Assembly (NCBI RefSeq): GCF_004682015.1
Contig: NZ_SMLM01000003.1
Location: 62,001-126,000 of the forward strand
Direction of reading: 5' to 3'
DNA from: Ramlibacter henchirensis
Lineage (GTDB): Bacteria > Pseudomonadota > Gammaproteobacteria > Burkholderiales > Burkholderiaceae_C
DNA: 64,000 nucleotides
In this document: positions 49,048-58,360 of the stretch, one piece after another
Layout of the letters: each line of letters begins with the position of its first letter
Numbering within the stretch: position 1 is the stretch's first letter
The notes under the pieces: model-generated
The model's input: only the letters and a program-made list of their open reading frames with translations
Database searches by the model: none
Told to the model about the DNA's origin: nothing
Position numbers and translations under genes: made by a program

Positions 49048-50025
49048 TCAGCCGTTCACCATCACCAGTTTCCCCTTCACCCCGCGCGAGCCCATGTACG
49101 CATAGGCTTCCTTCAGCTGCGCCATCGGCATGGTGCGGTCGATCACCGGCTTGACCTTGCCCTGCGCGTACCACTGCGCCAGTTCGCCCATCGTGTCGGC
49201 GTTGGCCTTGGGCTCGCGCTTGGCGTAGTCGCCCCAGAACACGCCGACGATGGAAGCGCCCTTGAGGAGGGCCAGGTTGAGCGGCAGCGAGGGGATCGGG
49301 CCGGACGCGAAGCCCACCACGAGGTAGCGGCCGCGCCAGGCGATGGAGCGGAAAGCGGGCTCGGCGTAGTCGCCGCCCACGGGGTCGTAGATGACGTCGG
49401 GGCCCTTGCCGCCGGTGGCTTCCTTGATGGCGTCGCGCAGGTTGCCCTGGCTGTAGTTGATGGTCGCATCGGCGCCGATCGACTTGCACAGGGCGCACTT
49501 CTCGTCGGTGGACGCGGCCGCGATCACGCGCGCGCCCATGGCCTTGGCGATCTGGATCGCGGACGTGCCCACGCCGCCCGCGGCGCCGAGGACCAGCACC
49601 GTCTCGCCGGCCTTGAGCCGCGCGCGGTCGACCAGCGCGTGATGCGAGGTCGCGTAGATCATGATGAACGCGGCGGCGTCCACCGCCGGAAAGCTGGCCG
49701 GCAGCGGAAGGCAGATCGCCGCCGGCGCCAACGCATGCGTGGCGAAGCCGCCGGTGCCCGGCAGGCAGGCGATGCGCTGCCCGACTTTCAGCTGCGTGAC
49801 GCCTTCGCCTGCGGCCTCGACCACGCCCGCGTATTCGGAGCCCGGCACGAAGGGCAGGGGCGGCTTGATCTGGTACTTGTTCTGCACGATCAGCAGGTCG
49901 GGGAAGTTCAGGCTTGCCGCCTCGATGCGCACCAGCACCTCGCCCCGCTTGGGCTGCGGCGTCGGCAGTTCCTTCCACTGCAGCGCGTCGACACCGACGG
50001 GGTTCTCGCAGAGCCAGGCGTGCAT
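49048..50025 (-). CDS. NADPH:quinone oxidoreductase-family protein (zinc-independent MDR)
   Basis: Medium-chain dehydrogenase/reductase of 325 residues without the catalytic zinc ligands of alcohol dehydrogenases. The N-terminal GroES-like part has ASLNFPDLLIVQNKYQIKP and FVPGSEYAGVV. The cofactor domain has VLVLGAAGGVGTSAIQIAKA. Family activity is NADPH-dependent reduction of quinones or enoyl/enone substrates. ATG 50025 (MHAWLCENPVG). It is divergent from surE. Confidence 0.9.
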   Translation of the reverse strand: MHAWLCENPVGVDALQWKELPTPQPKRGEVLVRIEAASLNFPDLLIVQNKYQIKPPLPFVPGSEYAGVVEAAGEGVTQLKVGQRIACLPGTGGFATHALAPAAICLPLPASFPAVDAAAFIMIYATSHHALVDRARLKAGETVLVLGAAGGVGTSAIQIAKAMGARVIAAASTDEKCALCKSIGADATINYSQGNLRDAIKEATGGKGPDVIYDPVGGDYAEPAFRSIAWRGRYLVVGFASGPIPSLPLNLALLKGASIVGVFWGDYAKREPKANADTMGELAQWYAQGKVKPVIDRTMPMAQLKEAYAYMGSRGVKGKLVMVNG

Positions 50026-50127
50026 CACGGTCTCCTTGTTGCGCAAAGCGGTCCATCATAGGCAACACCCCCCGGCGCGGCCGTCGCAGCAGCGACCTCA
50101 GCCCTACAATGCCTGCAGGCTGTCCGC

Positions 50128-50892
50128 ATGAAGATCCTCCTGTCCAACGACGACGGCTACCAGGCGCCCGGCCTGGTGGCGCTGCACGAAGCGATCCGCG
50201 ACCTCGCCGATGTCGAGGTGGTCGCCCCGGAACACAACAACAGCGCGAAGTCCAACGCGCTCACGCTGCATTCGCCGCTTTACGTGCACGAGGCCCCCAA
50301 CGGCTTCCGCTACGTGAACGGCACGCCGGCCGACTGCGTGCACATCGCGCTGACCGGGCTGCTCGACTGGCGGCCCGATCTCGTGGTCAGCGGCATCAAC
50401 AACGGCGCCAACATGGGCGACGACACCATCTATTCGGGCACCGTCGGCGCGGCGATGGAGGGCTACCTGTTCGGAATCCCCGCCATCGCGTTCTCGCAGG
50501 TCGAGAAGGGTTGGGGCCATCTCGATTCGGCGGCACGCAAGGCGCGCGAGCTGGTGCAGCGTGTGCTGCAGCAGGGCCTGGACGCCGAGCGGCCCTTCCT
50601 GCTCAACGTGAACATCCCCAATCGCGCCGAGAGCGAACTCGGGCCCTTCGAGGTCTGCCGCCTCGGCCGGCGCCACGCGGCCGAGAAGGTGATCCCGCAG
50701 CCCAGCCCGCATGGGCAGACCATGTACTGGATCGGCGGCGCCGGCCTGCCCAAGGATGGCGCCGACGGCACCGACTTCCATGCCACGGCGCAGGGCCGCA
50801 TCTCCGTCACGCCGCTGCAGGTGGACCTCACCGACCACGCCTCGCTGCCGGACTGGTCGGCGCGCGTGGTCCGCAACGCGGGCAAGCGATGA
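50128..50892 (+). CDS. surE: 5'/3'-nucleotidase SurE
   Basis: Metal-dependent nucleoside monophosphatase and exopolyphosphatase, 254 residues. Motifs are the N-terminal [13 protein letters not shown] with the acidic metal ligands, the Asn-containing [14 protein letters not shown], and [27 protein letters not shown] hexamer ends 17 bases before ATG 50128. Its stop overlaps the pcm start (ATGA). It heads the stationary-phase survival operon surE-pcm-nlpD-rpoS. Confidence 0.96.
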   Translation: MKILLSNDDGYQAPGLVALHEAIRDLADVEVVAPEHNNSAKSNALTLHSPLYVHEAPNGFRYVNGTPADCVHIALTGLLDWRPDLVVSGINNGANMGDDTIYSGTVGAAMEGYLFGIPAIAFSQVEKGWGHLDSAARKARELVQRVLQQGLDAERPFLLNVNIPNRAESELGPFEVCRLGRRHAAEKVIPQPSPHGQTMYWIGGAGLPKDGADGTDFHATAQGRISVTPLQVDLTDHASLPDWSARVVRNAGKR

Positions 50893-51662
50893 CGCGCCGC
50901 CCCGGATTTCCCGCGCAGCTGGGTCCCTCGCAACCGAAGCCCCCGACGCAGCGCGCTGCCGCGGCCCGAACCGGCGCGCCCGCGGCGCTGCCGCCCAGGC
51001 CGCAGGGCGTCGGCCTCGATTCCGAAGCGGTGCGCACGCGCATGGTCACGCGCCTGGCGGCGCAGGGCCTGGCCGACCCGCGAGTGCTCGCCGCGATGGG
51101 CCGCATCGAGCGGCATCGCTTCGTCGACAGCGCGCTGGTCAACCAGGCCTACGAAGACACCAGCCTCCCGATCGGCCTCGGGCAAACCATTTCCAAGCCC
51201 AGCGTGGTCGCACGCATGGTCGAGCTCCTGCTTGCCGCGACGCCCGCGGGCGCCCGGCTGGGACGCATCCTGGAGATCGGCACCGGCTGCGGCTACCAGG
51301 CGGCGGTGCTCTCGCAAGTCGCGACCGAGGTGTACAGCATCGAGCGCCTGCGCGGACTGCACGACAAGGCGCGCGACAACCTGCGCGCCTTCCGCCTGCC
51401 CAACGTGCACCTGCTGTTCGGCGACGGCATGGAGGGCTTCGCCAAGGGCGCGCCCTACGCGGGCATCATCGCGGCGGCTGGAGGCGAGGCCGTGCCGCAG
51501 GCGTGGATCGATCAGCTCGCGTCGGGTGGGCGCATCGTCGCGCCCACGGTGATGCCCGACGGCCGCCAATCGCTCGTCGTGCTGGAGAAAACCGCGCGCG
51601 AGGTGCGCCGCAGTTTTCTTGAGACGGTTCACTTCGTCCCCCTAAAATCCGGGATCGCGTGA
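50889..51662 (+). CDS. pcm: Protein-L-isoaspartate O-methyltransferase
   Basis: Repairs isoaspartyl damage in ageing proteins with S-adenosylmethionine. The 257-residue protein is longer than the E. coli enzyme because of a proline/alanine-rich N-terminal extension of about 45 residues ([20 protein letters not shown]). The catalytic part has [20 protein letters not shown] and the SAM motif [18 protein letters not shown] 50889 overlaps the surE stop. A good promoter for nlpD-rpoS lies inside its last 50 bases. Confidence 0.95.
   Translation: MTRRPGFPAQLGPSQPKPPTQRAAAARTGAPAALPPRPQGVGLDSEAVRTRMVTRLAAQGLADPRVLAAMGRIERHRFVDSALVNQAYEDTSLPIGLGQTISKPSVVARMVELLLAATPAGARLGRILEIGTGCGYQAAVLSQVATEVYSIERLRGLHDKARDNLRAFRLPNVHLLFGDGMEGFAKGAPYAGIIAAAGGEAVPQAWIDQLASGGRIVAPTVMPDGRQSLVVLEKTAREVRRSFLETVHFVPLKSGIA
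51619..51648 (+). promoter_or_regulatory. Candidate nlpD-rpoS promoter inside pcm
   Basis: TTGAGA (51619-51624), an 18-base spacer and TAAAAT (51643-51648). The start of transcription would fall near 51655, just before the nlpD start codons. A promoter for rpoS inside the preceding genes is known in enterics; this one is inferred from sequence only. Confidence 0.5.
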
Positions 51663-51676
51663 AGGAATACAAAACG

Positions 51677-52657
51677 ATGAAGGGCATGGCCTGTCATGCA
51701 GGCAAGGGTGTGGTGCTGTTGCTGGCCGCGCTGGTGCTGGCCGGCTGCGCCTCGCGTGCCCGCTCGCCCGCGCCGGTGGAAGACCGCAGCAGCGGCCTGC
51801 GCGGATGGCCCGTTCCCGCCGTGGTGTCCCCCGCCGATCCCAACCGGGTGCTGCCGGGCGCCGACAACGCCGGCAAGCCCGGCTACTACACGGTGCGGCC
51901 GGGCGATACGCTGATCCGCATCGGCCTGGACAGCGGCCAGAACTGGCGCGACATCGCGCGCTGGAACGGCATGGACAACCCGAACATGATCGAAGTGGGG
52001 CAGGTGCTGCGCGTCGCGCCGCCGCCCGAGCCCGCGGTCGTGCGGCCGGTCGCTTCGACCCCCGTGCCCGCCGCGCCCGTCACGGCCCAGCCCGCGAGCG
52101 CGGCTTCGTCGCCGGTCGCGGCGTCTTCGGCTCCCGTCACAGCGTCTTCATTGCCCGTGGCGGCGGCTTCGGCACCTGTCGCAGCGGCTTCGTCCCCCAC
52201 CGCGACCGCGAGCGCCCCGCGCGGCACCGTGACCGCGGCCGCGCCGGGTCCTGCGGCTGCGCAACCGGCGGTGCCCGCCGAGGAGGAGATCGCCTGGGCC
52301 TGGCCCGCGCCCGGCAACACGGCGCTGGTGGGCACCTTCGACGAAGTGCGCAACAAGGGGCTGGACATCGGCGGCAAGGCCGGCGATCCGGTGCTCGCCG
52401 CCGCCGATGGCCGCGTGGTCTATGCCGGCGCCGGCCTGCGCGGCTACGGCAACCTCATCATCCTCAAGCACAACAACACCTACCTCACGGCCTACGCGCA
52501 CAACCAGGCGCTGCTGGTCAAGGAAGACCAGACAGTTCGCAAGGGACAGAAGATCGCGGAGATGGGTTCCAGCGACACTGACAGGGTGAAGCTGCATTTC
52601 GAAATCCGCCGCCAGGGCAAGCCCGTCGATCCGGCCCGGCACCTGCCGCCGAGGTAG
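51677..52657 (+). CDS. nlpD: NlpD-type lipoprotein with LysM and degenerate M23 domains
   Basis: Envelope lipoprotein that activates the amidase AmiC during cell separation in enterics. Starting at ATG 51677, after AAGGA, the product has 326 residues; GTG 51659, overlapping the pcm stop, is the alternative. Signal peptide with lipobox LVLAGC. LysM domain [19 protein letters not shown] (about 70-115). A long low-complexity Ala/Ser/Pro/Val linker follows (repeats such as ASSAPV and AAASAPV, 140-200). The C-terminal M23 domain ([30 protein letters not shown]) appears to lack the first His of the HxxxD zinc motif, as in the non-enzymatic NlpD/EnvC activators. Confidence 0.92.
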   Translation: MKGMACHAGKGVVLLLAALVLAGCASRARSPAPVEDRSSGLRGWPVPAVVSPADPNRVLPGADNAGKPGYYTVRPGDTLIRIGLDSGQNWRDIARWNGMDNPNMIEVGQVLRVAPPPEPAVVRPVASTPVPAAPVTAQPASAASSPVAASSAPVTASSLPVAAASAPVAAASSPTATASAPRGTVTAAAPGPAAAQPAVPAEEEIAWAWPAPGNTALVGTFDEVRNKGLDIGGKAGDPVLAAADGRVVYAGAGLRGYGNLIILKHNNTYLTAYAHNQALLVKEDQTVRKGQKIAEMGSSDTDRVKLHFEIRRQGKPVDPARHLPPR

Positions 52658-52659
52658 CC

Positions 52660-53664
52660 ATGGGCAAGCGCAACGGAAAGGTCACCACACCTGATCCGGG
52701 CGCGATGGGACAGGGCGTGCCGCCCGATGCTGCGGATGTGCCGCAGGAGCCCGAGATCCAGGTGCCCAACGGGCGCGAACTGCAGGCCGACGTGGCCGGC
52801 GAATCCAGCGACACGCTCACGCTCTACCTGCGCGACGTGCGCCGCACCGAGCTGTTCACCGCCGAGGAGGAATTCAACGCCGCCAGCCGCGCGCGCGCCG
52901 GCGACTTCCAGGCGCGCCAGTCGATGATCGAGCACAACCTGCGGCTCGTGGTCAGCATCGCCAAGGGCTATCTCGGACGCGGCGTTCCGCTGTCGGACCT
53001 GATCGAGGAAGGCAACCTCGGCCTGATGCACGCCATCGACAAGTTCGAGCCGGAGCGGGGCTTCCGCTTCTCCACCTATGCCACCTGGTGGATCCGGCAG
53101 GCGGTCGAGCGCGCGGTCATGAACCAGGGCCGGGTGATCCGCCTTCCCGTGCACGTCGTGCGCGAGTTGCAGCAGGTGCTGCGCGCGCGCCGCACGCTGG
53201 AGAACGATCCGGCCTTCCAGGCGTCTCGGGTCGGCATCGGCGGGGACGGCGTGCGGGTGGAGGACGTGGCCGCGCTGCTGGGGCGCAACGTGCAGGAAGT
53301 GGCCGACCTGCTGGCGATGGCCGAGGCGCCACGCTCGCTCGATGCGGCCCTGGACCGCTCGGAGGACGAGCACACGCTGGGCGATTCGCTGGCCGACGAC
53401 ATGGCGGCCGATCCCACCGGCGTGGCGCAGAACCACGAGGTCGAACGCCTGCTCGCCACCTGGATCGACACGCTCTCGCAGCGCGAGAAGGAAGTGCTGG
53501 AAGGCCGCTTCGGCCTGAAGGACCGCGAGCCGGAAACGCTGGAAGTGCTCAGCGAACGCCTGGGCCTCACGCGCGAACGGGTGCGCCAGATCCAGAACGA
53601 AGCGCTCCTGAAGCTCAAGCGCCAGATGACCCGCAGCGGCATCAACCGCGAAGCGCTGTTCTGA
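52660..53664 (+). CDS. rpoS: RNA polymerase sigma factor RpoS
   Basis: Stationary-phase and general-stress sigma factor, 334 residues. Region 1.2 has [21 protein letters not shown]. Region 2 includes [19 protein letters not shown] and [18 protein letters not shown]. Region 3 follows, and region 4 has [20 protein letters not shown]. It starts two bases after the nlpD stop. The order surE-pcm-nlpD-rpoS is the classical arrangement and removes doubt with other sigma-70 group 2 proteins. Confidence 0.96.
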   Translation: MGKRNGKVTTPDPGAMGQGVPPDAADVPQEPEIQVPNGRELQADVAGESSDTLTLYLRDVRRTELFTAEEEFNAASRARAGDFQARQSMIEHNLRLVVSIAKGYLGRGVPLSDLIEEGNLGLMHAIDKFEPERGFRFSTYATWWIRQAVERAVMNQGRVIRLPVHVVRELQQVLRARRTLENDPAFQASRVGIGGDGVRVEDVAALLGRNVQEVADLLAMAEAPRSLDAALDRSEDEHTLGDSLADDMAADPTGVAQNHEVERLLATWIDTLSQREKEVLEGRFGLKDREPETLEVLSERLGLTRERVRQIQNEALLKLKRQMTRSGINREALF

Positions 53665-53676
53665 TTGCCAGAACCG

Positions 53677-53715
53677 TCCCCCTCCGGGGGAGGGCAGGGT
53701 GGGGGTTCCTGAAGC
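53677..53715. repeat. C/G-rich hairpin, possible dispersed repeat
   Basis: TCCCCC / GGGGGA with loop TCC (53677-53691), followed by AGGGCAGGGTGGGGG. I recall similar units as frequent intergenic repeats in beta- and gammaproteobacteria. It might also act as the 3' end of the rpoS transcript. Confidence 0.4.
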
Positions 53716-53758
53716 GGCAGCAGGCCAGCTCATGAAGGGCACTGGTACAGTGACCTGC

Positions 53759-54544
53759 ATGAGTTGGCCGGTTTTAGTCTTCGACATCGAATCCATCCCC
53801 GACGTGTCGGGCCTGCGCCTGCTGCGCGACGCGCCCGCGGAAAGCAGCGACCTGCAGGTCTACGAGGCCTGGTGCCAGGAGCGCAAGGAGAAGGGGCAGA
53901 GCGACTTCATGCCGCTGCACCTGCAGCGCGTGCTGGTCATCAGCTGCGTGTTCCGCAGCGGCGAGGGCCTGCGCGTGCACTCGTTCGTCGACCGCGACGG
54001 CGCGAGCGAAGGGCGCGTGGTCCAGAACTTCTTCAACAGCATCGACAAGCACGTGCCGCAGCTGGTCAGCTGGAACGGCGGCGGCTTCGACCTGCCGGTG
54101 CTGCATTACCGCGGCCTGCGCCACGGCGTGGTCGCCGACAAGTACTGGGACCTCGGCGACGACGACCGCGAGTTCAAGTGGAACAACTACATCAGCCGCT
54201 ACCACATGCGGCACCTGGACCTGATGGACCTGCTGGCCATGTACCAGCCCAAGGCCAATGCGCCGCTGGACGCCATGGCCAAGTTGTGCGGCTTCCCCGG
54301 CAAGCTCGGGATGGACGGCTCGCAGGTGTTCCAGGCGTACAAGGACGGCAAGCTGGAGGACATCCGCCGCTACTGCGAGACCGACGTCATGAACACCTAC
54401 CTGGTGTACTGCCGCTTCCAGAAGATGCGCGGCGGCCTGACAGAGGCCGAATACGAGCAGGAGATCGTGCTGGTGAAGAACACGCTGGCCGAACTGGCCG
54501 GCGCGGAGCCGCACTGGCGCGAGTACCTGGACGCCTGGCGCTGA
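53759..54544 (+). CDS. DEDD-type 3'-5' exonuclease (PolB-like predicted)
   Basis: RNase H-like exonuclease of 261 residues. ExoI motif VFDIESIPD near the N-terminus (Asp and Glu metal ligands), ExoII SWNGGGFDLPVL, and the ExoIII-like RRYCETDVMNTYLVY with the last Asp. The family resembles the proofreading domain of DNA polymerase B but stands alone. ATG 53759 is chosen; it lies seven bases after a TACAGT hexamer and has no ribosome binding site. In-frame ATG 53732 is possible but adds a poor N-terminus. It sits between rpoS and a VOC gene. Confidence 0.9.
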   Translation: MSWPVLVFDIESIPDVSGLRLLRDAPAESSDLQVYEAWCQERKEKGQSDFMPLHLQRVLVISCVFRSGEGLRVHSFVDRDGASEGRVVQNFFNSIDKHVPQLVSWNGGGFDLPVLHYRGLRHGVVADKYWDLGDDDREFKWNNYISRYHMRHLDLMDLLAMYQPKANAPLDAMAKLCGFPGKLGMDGSQVFQAYKDGKLEDIRRYCETDVMNTYLVYCRFQKMRGGLTEAEYEQEIVLVKNTLAELAGAEPHWREYLDAWR

Positions 54545-54551
54545 CGCGCGA

Positions 54552-54968
54552 TCAGGTCGAGGGCTGCAGCAGCTCGTCGTAGCCGCGGCCGCGGAACTGG
54601 AGCAGGTCCAGCCCGTGGCCGAAGGGATCGGCCAGGTTGGCCATGCGGCCCCAGCGCCGCTCCTGGATCGGCTTCTCCAGCTTCGCTCCCAGCGAGACGA
54701 GGCGCTGCACGACGGCATCGACGTCGTCCACCACGAAGTCCAGGTGCACGGGCGTCCAGTGCCGCGCGTACTCGCGGCGCTGAGGGTGCGCTTCACCCAA
54801 CGGTGCCGTGCCCGGGGCATTCGTCAGCAGGTCGATGACGGATCCGCCGCCCAGCAGCTCGGCCCAGTCGCTGCCCAGCCGCCGTCCGGCCCGCAGCCCC
54901 AGCCCGGCGGTGTAGAACCCGATCGCCCGCTCGAGATCGGGCACGTCGATGCAGATGCGGATGTCCAT
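54552..54968 (-). CDS. VOC-family protein (glyoxalase/dioxygenase fold)
   Basis: A 138-residue single-chain vicinal oxygen chelate protein. The sequence starts MDIRICIDVPDLERAIGFYT, the typical first beta-alpha-beta unit, and has WTPVHLDFVVDDVDAVVQR and NLADPFGHGLDLLQF. Potential metal residues are His in VHLDFVV and Glu/His later, but the activity is not assignable. ATG 54968 has a GGAGA site. It is convergent with the exonuclease and divergent from rlmD. Confidence 0.88.
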   Translation of the reverse strand: MDIRICIDVPDLERAIGFYTAGLGLRAGRRLGSDWAELLGGGSVIDLLTNAPGTAPLGEAHPQRREYARHWTPVHLDFVVDDVDAVVQRLVSLGAKLEKPIQERRWGRMANLADPFGHGLDLLQFRGRGYDELLQPST

Positions 54969-55013
54969 GGCGTCTCCGAAAGGCCGGCCAGTATGGCCTG
55001 AGACAATCACGCC

Positions 55014-56411
55014 ATGACAGGAGAGAACGACGGCGCGAAGCCGAAGCTGCCCGAGGGCTGGCTGGCGGTGGACGCGCTGGACATCGAGGCGCAGGGCGTG
55101 GCCCGGCGCGAAGACGGCAAGGTGGTGTTCATCGACGGCGCTCTGCCGACCGAGCTGGTGAGCGCCCGGGTCACCCGCCGCAAGAACAACTGGGAGCAGG
55201 CCCAGCTGACCGAGATCCACCGGGAATCGTCGCAGCGCGTGCGGCCGCGCTGCCCGCATTTCGGCCTGCACGAGGGCGCCTGCGGCGGCTGCAAGATGCA
55301 GCACCTGCAGGCCACCGCGCAGGTCGCGATGAAGCAGCGCGTGTTGGAGGACAACCTCTGGCATCTGGCGAAAGTGCGGCCGGAGCGGGTGCTGCGCCCG
55401 ATCGAAGGCCCGTCGTGGAACTACCGCTGGCGGGCCCGCTTCTCGGTGCGGCACGTGCGCAAGAAGGGGACGGTGCTGGTCGGTTTCCACGAGCGCAAGA
55501 GCCGCTACGTGGCGGACATCCGCGAATGCCACGTCGTGCCCCAGCACGTCAGCGACCTGTTGATGCCGTTGCGCGCGCTGATCGGCTCCATGGACGCGAT
55601 CGAGACCTGCCCGCAGATCGAGCTGGCCTGCGGCGACGAGGTCACGGCGCTGGTGCTGCGCCACCTGGAGCCGCTGAGCGCGGGCGACCTAGCGAAGCTT
55701 CGCGCCTTCGCCCGGGAGCATCCCGGCGTGCAGTGGTGGCTCCAGCCCAAGGGCCCCGAGACCGTGCACCTGCTGGACGAGGGCGGGCCGGAGCTGGCCT
55801 ATGCGCTGCCGGAGTTCGGGATCACCATGCCTTTCCGGCCGACCGACTTCACCCAGGTCAATCCGTACATCAACCGCGTCCTCGTCGTCACCGCGCTTCG
55901 GCTGCTTGACGTGCAGCCCAGCGACCGGGTGATCGACTGGTTCTGCGGCCTGGGCAATTTCACGTTGCCGCTGGCCACCCGCGTACGCGAGGTGCTGGGC
56001 ATCGAAGGCAGCGAGGCTTTGGTGGCGCGCTCGCGCGAGAACCTGGCGCGCAACGCGGCAGGCCGCAGGCTGGCCCTGACGCAGTTCGCAGCCCGAAACC
56101 TGTTCGACATGACGCCTCAGCAGCTGGTGGCCGACGGCGTGGCCGACCGGTGGCTTGTGGACCCTCCGCGCGAGGGCGCCTTCGCGCTGGCCAAGGCGCT
56201 TGCCGACCTGCACCAGCAGCCGGAGTTGGGCTCGGGGTGGAACGCGCCGCAGCGGATCGTCTACGTCAGCTGCAACCCGGCGACCCTGGCGCGGGACGCC
56301 GGGTTGCTGGTGCACCAGGCGGGCTATCGCTGCAGCGCGGCGGGCGTGGTGAACATGTTTCCGCACACGGCGCACGTGGAGAGCATCGCGGTCTTCGACA
56401 GGTCTCCCTGA
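55014..56411 (+). CDS. rlmD: 23S rRNA (uracil-1939-C5)-methyltransferase RlmD
   Basis: SAM-dependent methyltransferase of 465 residues with an N-terminal TRAM domain (about 10-70) and an iron-sulfur cysteine cluster ([18 protein letters not shown]). The Rossmann part has [14 protein letters not shown], and the catalytic loop is [13 protein letters not shown] with the nucleophilic Cys. VDPPREGAF is the conserved DPPR motif. ATG 55014 lies six bases after a GACAAT hexamer without a ribosome binding site, suggesting a leaderless mRNA. A terminator follows. Confidence 0.95.
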   Translation: MTGENDGAKPKLPEGWLAVDALDIEAQGVARREDGKVVFIDGALPTELVSARVTRRKNNWEQAQLTEIHRESSQRVRPRCPHFGLHEGACGGCKMQHLQATAQVAMKQRVLEDNLWHLAKVRPERVLRPIEGPSWNYRWRARFSVRHVRKKGTVLVGFHERKSRYVADIRECHVVPQHVSDLLMPLRALIGSMDAIETCPQIELACGDEVTALVLRHLEPLSAGDLAKLRAFAREHPGVQWWLQPKGPETVHLLDEGGPELAYALPEFGITMPFRPTDFTQVNPYINRVLVVTALRLLDVQPSDRVIDWFCGLGNFTLPLATRVREVLGIEGSEALVARSRENLARNAAGRRLALTQFAARNLFDMTPQQLVADGVADRWLVDPPREGAFALAKALADLHQQPELGSGWNAPQRIVYVSCNPATLARDAGLLVHQAGYRCSAAGVVNMFPHTAHVESIAVFDRSP

Positions 56412-56429
56412 CCACAAGCAGGCACATTC

Positions 56430-56466
56430 AAAAAAGGACAAGGGCGCCAACGGCGCCCTTGTTTCG
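56430..56466. terminator. Bidirectional terminator between rlmD and the Bax inhibitor-1 gene
   Basis: Stem ACAAGGGCGCC / GGCGCCCTTGT with loop AAC. The plus strand continues TTTCG, while the minus strand runs into TTTTT, so it serves both converging genes. Confidence 0.85.
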
Positions 56467-56495
56467 TCTCTGGAGCGAAGCGGTTGCTGAGTGAG

Positions 56496-57191
56496 TTATT
56501 CCGAGCTGCCGCCGATGCCGAAGATCGCCAGCAGGGCCTGGAACACGTTGTAGATGCTCAGGTACACGCCCAGCGTGGCCGTGATGTAGTTGGTCTCCTC
56601 GCCATCGCGCACGCGCTTGAGGTCGTACAGGATGAAGAACGAGAAGATGCCGATCACGAGCACGGCCAGGGTGATCATCAGCGCGCCGCTTTGCAGGAAC
56701 ACGTTGGCGATGCCCGCGATCAGCACCAGGATCGCGCCGATGAACATGAACTTCGCCATGCCCGACAGGTCGCGCTTGACGATCGTGGACATCGTGGCCA
56801 TGCCCAGGAAGATCGCGCCCGTGCCGGCGAACGCCATCATGACGAGGCTCGCGCCGTTGCCGAAGCCGAGCACGATGGCCAGCAGCCGCGAGAGCATCAG
56901 GCCCATGAAGAAGGTGAACGCCAGCAGGATCGGCACGCCGGCCGCGGAGTTCTTGAACTTCTCGATGGCGAACATGAAGCCGAACGCGCCCGCCAGGAAG
57001 ACGACCAGGCCGACGCCGGGCGACATCGCGCGGGTGATGCCCGTGGCCACGCCCAGCCAGGCGCCCAGCACCGTCGGGATCATGGAAAGCGCCAGCAGCC
57101 AGTAGGTGTTGCGCAGGACGCGGTTGCGTTCCTGGACGGACGGAAGCGCATGGCCGCCGTAGCCGTAGGGGGTGGTGACTCGCTCGTTCAT
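56496..57191 (-). CDS. Bax inhibitor-1 / YccA-family membrane protein
   Basis: Integral inner membrane protein of 231 residues with seven predicted transmembrane helices (TMBIM fold). The N-terminus MNERVTTPYGYGGHALPS is hydrophilic, then RNTYWLLALSMIPTVLGAWLG. The C-terminal part ends DGEETNYITATLGVYLSIYN with the family's conserved helix. Relatives are pH-sensitive calcium leak channels or FtsH modulators. Start 57191 with an AGGAG-type site (CAAAGGAGC). The longer frame to 57275 is not supported. Confidence 0.92.
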   Translation of the reverse strand: MNERVTTPYGYGGHALPSVQERNRVLRNTYWLLALSMIPTVLGAWLGVATGITRAMSPGVGLVVFLAGAFGFMFAIEKFKNSAAGVPILLAFTFFMGLMLSRLLAIVLGFGNGASLVMMAFAGTGAIFLGMATMSTIVKRDLSGMAKFMFIGAILVLIAGIANVFLQSGALMITLAVLVIGIFSFFILYDLKRVRDGEETNYITATLGVYLSIYNVFQALLAIFGIGGSSE

Positions 57192-57324
57192 ACCAAAGCT
57201 CCTTTGCCTGGAACGGGAAGTTGGATGCAAAGATTCTAGGCGGGTTCCCCAACCGTTCCCGCGTAAAGCCCCCACGCGGCCCCGCCGTTATGCTCCGGCT
57301 CTCATTTTTCAGCCCCGAGCAACC

Positions 57325-57732
57325 ATGAAGACCAAGCCCGCCCTCGAACTGTCCGACGTCAAGAAGATCGCCGCCGCCGCGGAAGCCGAAGCCCTGAAGA
57401 ACCAGTGGGCCGTGTCCATCGCCATCGTCGACGACGGCGGCCACCTGCTGTGGCTGCAGCGGCTGGATGGCGCCGCGCCCATCTCGGCCCACATCGCGCC
57501 GGCCAAGGCCAACACCGCCGCCGTCGGGCGCCGCGAGAGCCGCGTCTACGAGGAGATGATCAACGGCGGCCGCGTGTCCTTCCTCAGCGCGCCCGAGCTG
57601 CGGGGCCTGCTCGAAGGCGGCGTGCCGATCCTCAAGGACGGGCAATGCCTCGGCGCCGTCGGCGTCAGCGGCGTGAAGTCCAGCGAGGACGCGCAGATCG
57701 CCCGCGCCGGCATTGCCGCCATCGGGCTCTGA
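57325..57732 (+). CDS. GlcG/HbpS-family protein (DUF336), possible heme binding
   Basis: A 135-residue soluble protein with the family pattern AEAEALKNQWAVSIAIVDDGGHLLWLQRLDGA and GVPILKDGQCLGAVGVSGV. Characterised relatives include Streptomyces HbpS, which binds heme, and cofactor-like GlcG proteins; the role of most members is unknown. ATG 57325 is the family-like start. It ends ten bases from hemP, which is convergent. The nearness to a heme/iron locus is suggestive but may be coincidental. Confidence 0.85.
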   Translation: MKTKPALELSDVKKIAAAAEAEALKNQWAVSIAIVDDGGHLLWLQRLDGAAPISAHIAPAKANTAAVGRRESRVYEEMINGGRVSFLSAPELRGLLEGGVPILKDGQCLGAVGVSGVKSSEDAQIARAGIAAIGL

Positions 57733-57741
57733 CGCGCCCGG

Positions 57742-57945
57742 CTACTTCGTAAGGATCAGCTTGCCGGTGCGGGTGGCCTGCAACCTGTAGAGCTCGCCGT
57801 TGTGGTGGATCTCCACCGCGCGGTGGCCCTGGAACAACTGGCTGCTTTCCACCAGCGGCGGCCGCGCGGGCAGGCAAGCCTGCGCGGTGCCGGGCGCCGT
57901 CTCCGGTTGCGCCTGCGGGCGCGGGGTCGGGCGGGTCGGGCTCAT
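57742..57945 (-). CDS. hemP: Hemin uptake protein HemP
   Basis: A 67-residue protein whose C-terminal half carries the HemP signature HNGELYRLQATRTGKLILTK. HemP is small, iron-regulated and encoded with heme or TonB genes in many proteobacteria; in Burkholderia it acts in heme uptake gene activation. ATG 57945 overlaps the exbD stop (ATGA), so it is the last gene of the Fur-fronted bfd-sORF-tonB-exbB-exbD-hemP operon. The N-terminus is proline-rich and variable. Confidence 0.92.
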   Translation of the reverse strand: MSPTRPTPRPQAQPETAPGTAQACLPARPPLVESSQLFQGHRAVEIHHNGELYRLQATRTGKLILTK

Positions 57946-58358
57946 TGGGCCGCCTTCGGTTCGGTGATGAATCCGATCTTGCGCAGGCCCGCCTGCTGCG
58001 CCGCCGCCATCGCCTGCGCGACGCGCTCGTAGCGCACTTCCTTGTCGCCGCGGATGTGCAGGTCGGGCTGCGGGTCGCGCGCGGCCTCGGCCCGGAGCAG
58101 CCGCGCCAGCTCCTCGTCGGAGACCTTGCCTTCGTTCCACCAGTAGGCGCCGGTGGCGTCCACCGACAGCCGGATCGTCTGCGGCTTCGGGTCCTGCGGC
58201 TGGTTGGTGGCCCGCGGCAGGTCGATGTTGACCGAGTGCTTCATCACCGGCACCGTGATGATGAAGATGATCAGCAGGACCAGCATGACGTCGACGAGCG
58301 GCGTCATGTTGATCTCGTTCATCACCTCGTCGGTTTCGTCCTGGGTCCCGAAGGCCAC
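57942..58358 (-). CDS. exbD: ExbD, TonB-complex proton channel subunit
   Basis: Inner membrane protein of 138 residues with one N-terminal transmembrane helix (MLVLLIIFIITVPVM) preceded by the conserved INMTPLVDV, where the Asp is the proton-carrying residue. The rest is a periplasmic domain. The start is the GTG at 58358 (MAFGTQDETDE), two bases after the exbB stop. It forms a complex with ExbB and TonB that drives outer membrane receptors such as the one at 60939. It overlaps hemP by four bases. Confidence 0.94.
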   Translation of the reverse strand: MAFGTQDETDEVMNEINMTPLVDVMLVLLIIFIITVPVMKHSVNIDLPRATNQPQDPKPQTIRLSVDATGAYWWNEGKVSDEELARLLRAEAARDPQPDLHIRGDKEVRYERVAQAMAAAQQAGLRKIGFITEPKAAQ

Positions 58359-58360
58359 GA

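Noticed and set aside
48219..49050. Integrative element with att sites at tRNA-His
   Set aside because: No duplicate of the tRNA 3' end and no integrase gene were found downstream; only the foreign-looking gene supports the idea.
52060..52230. Short tandem repeats that might be a CRISPR or VNTR
   Set aside because: They are in-frame Ala/Ser/Pro/Val codons of the NlpD linker, irregular in length and without spacers.
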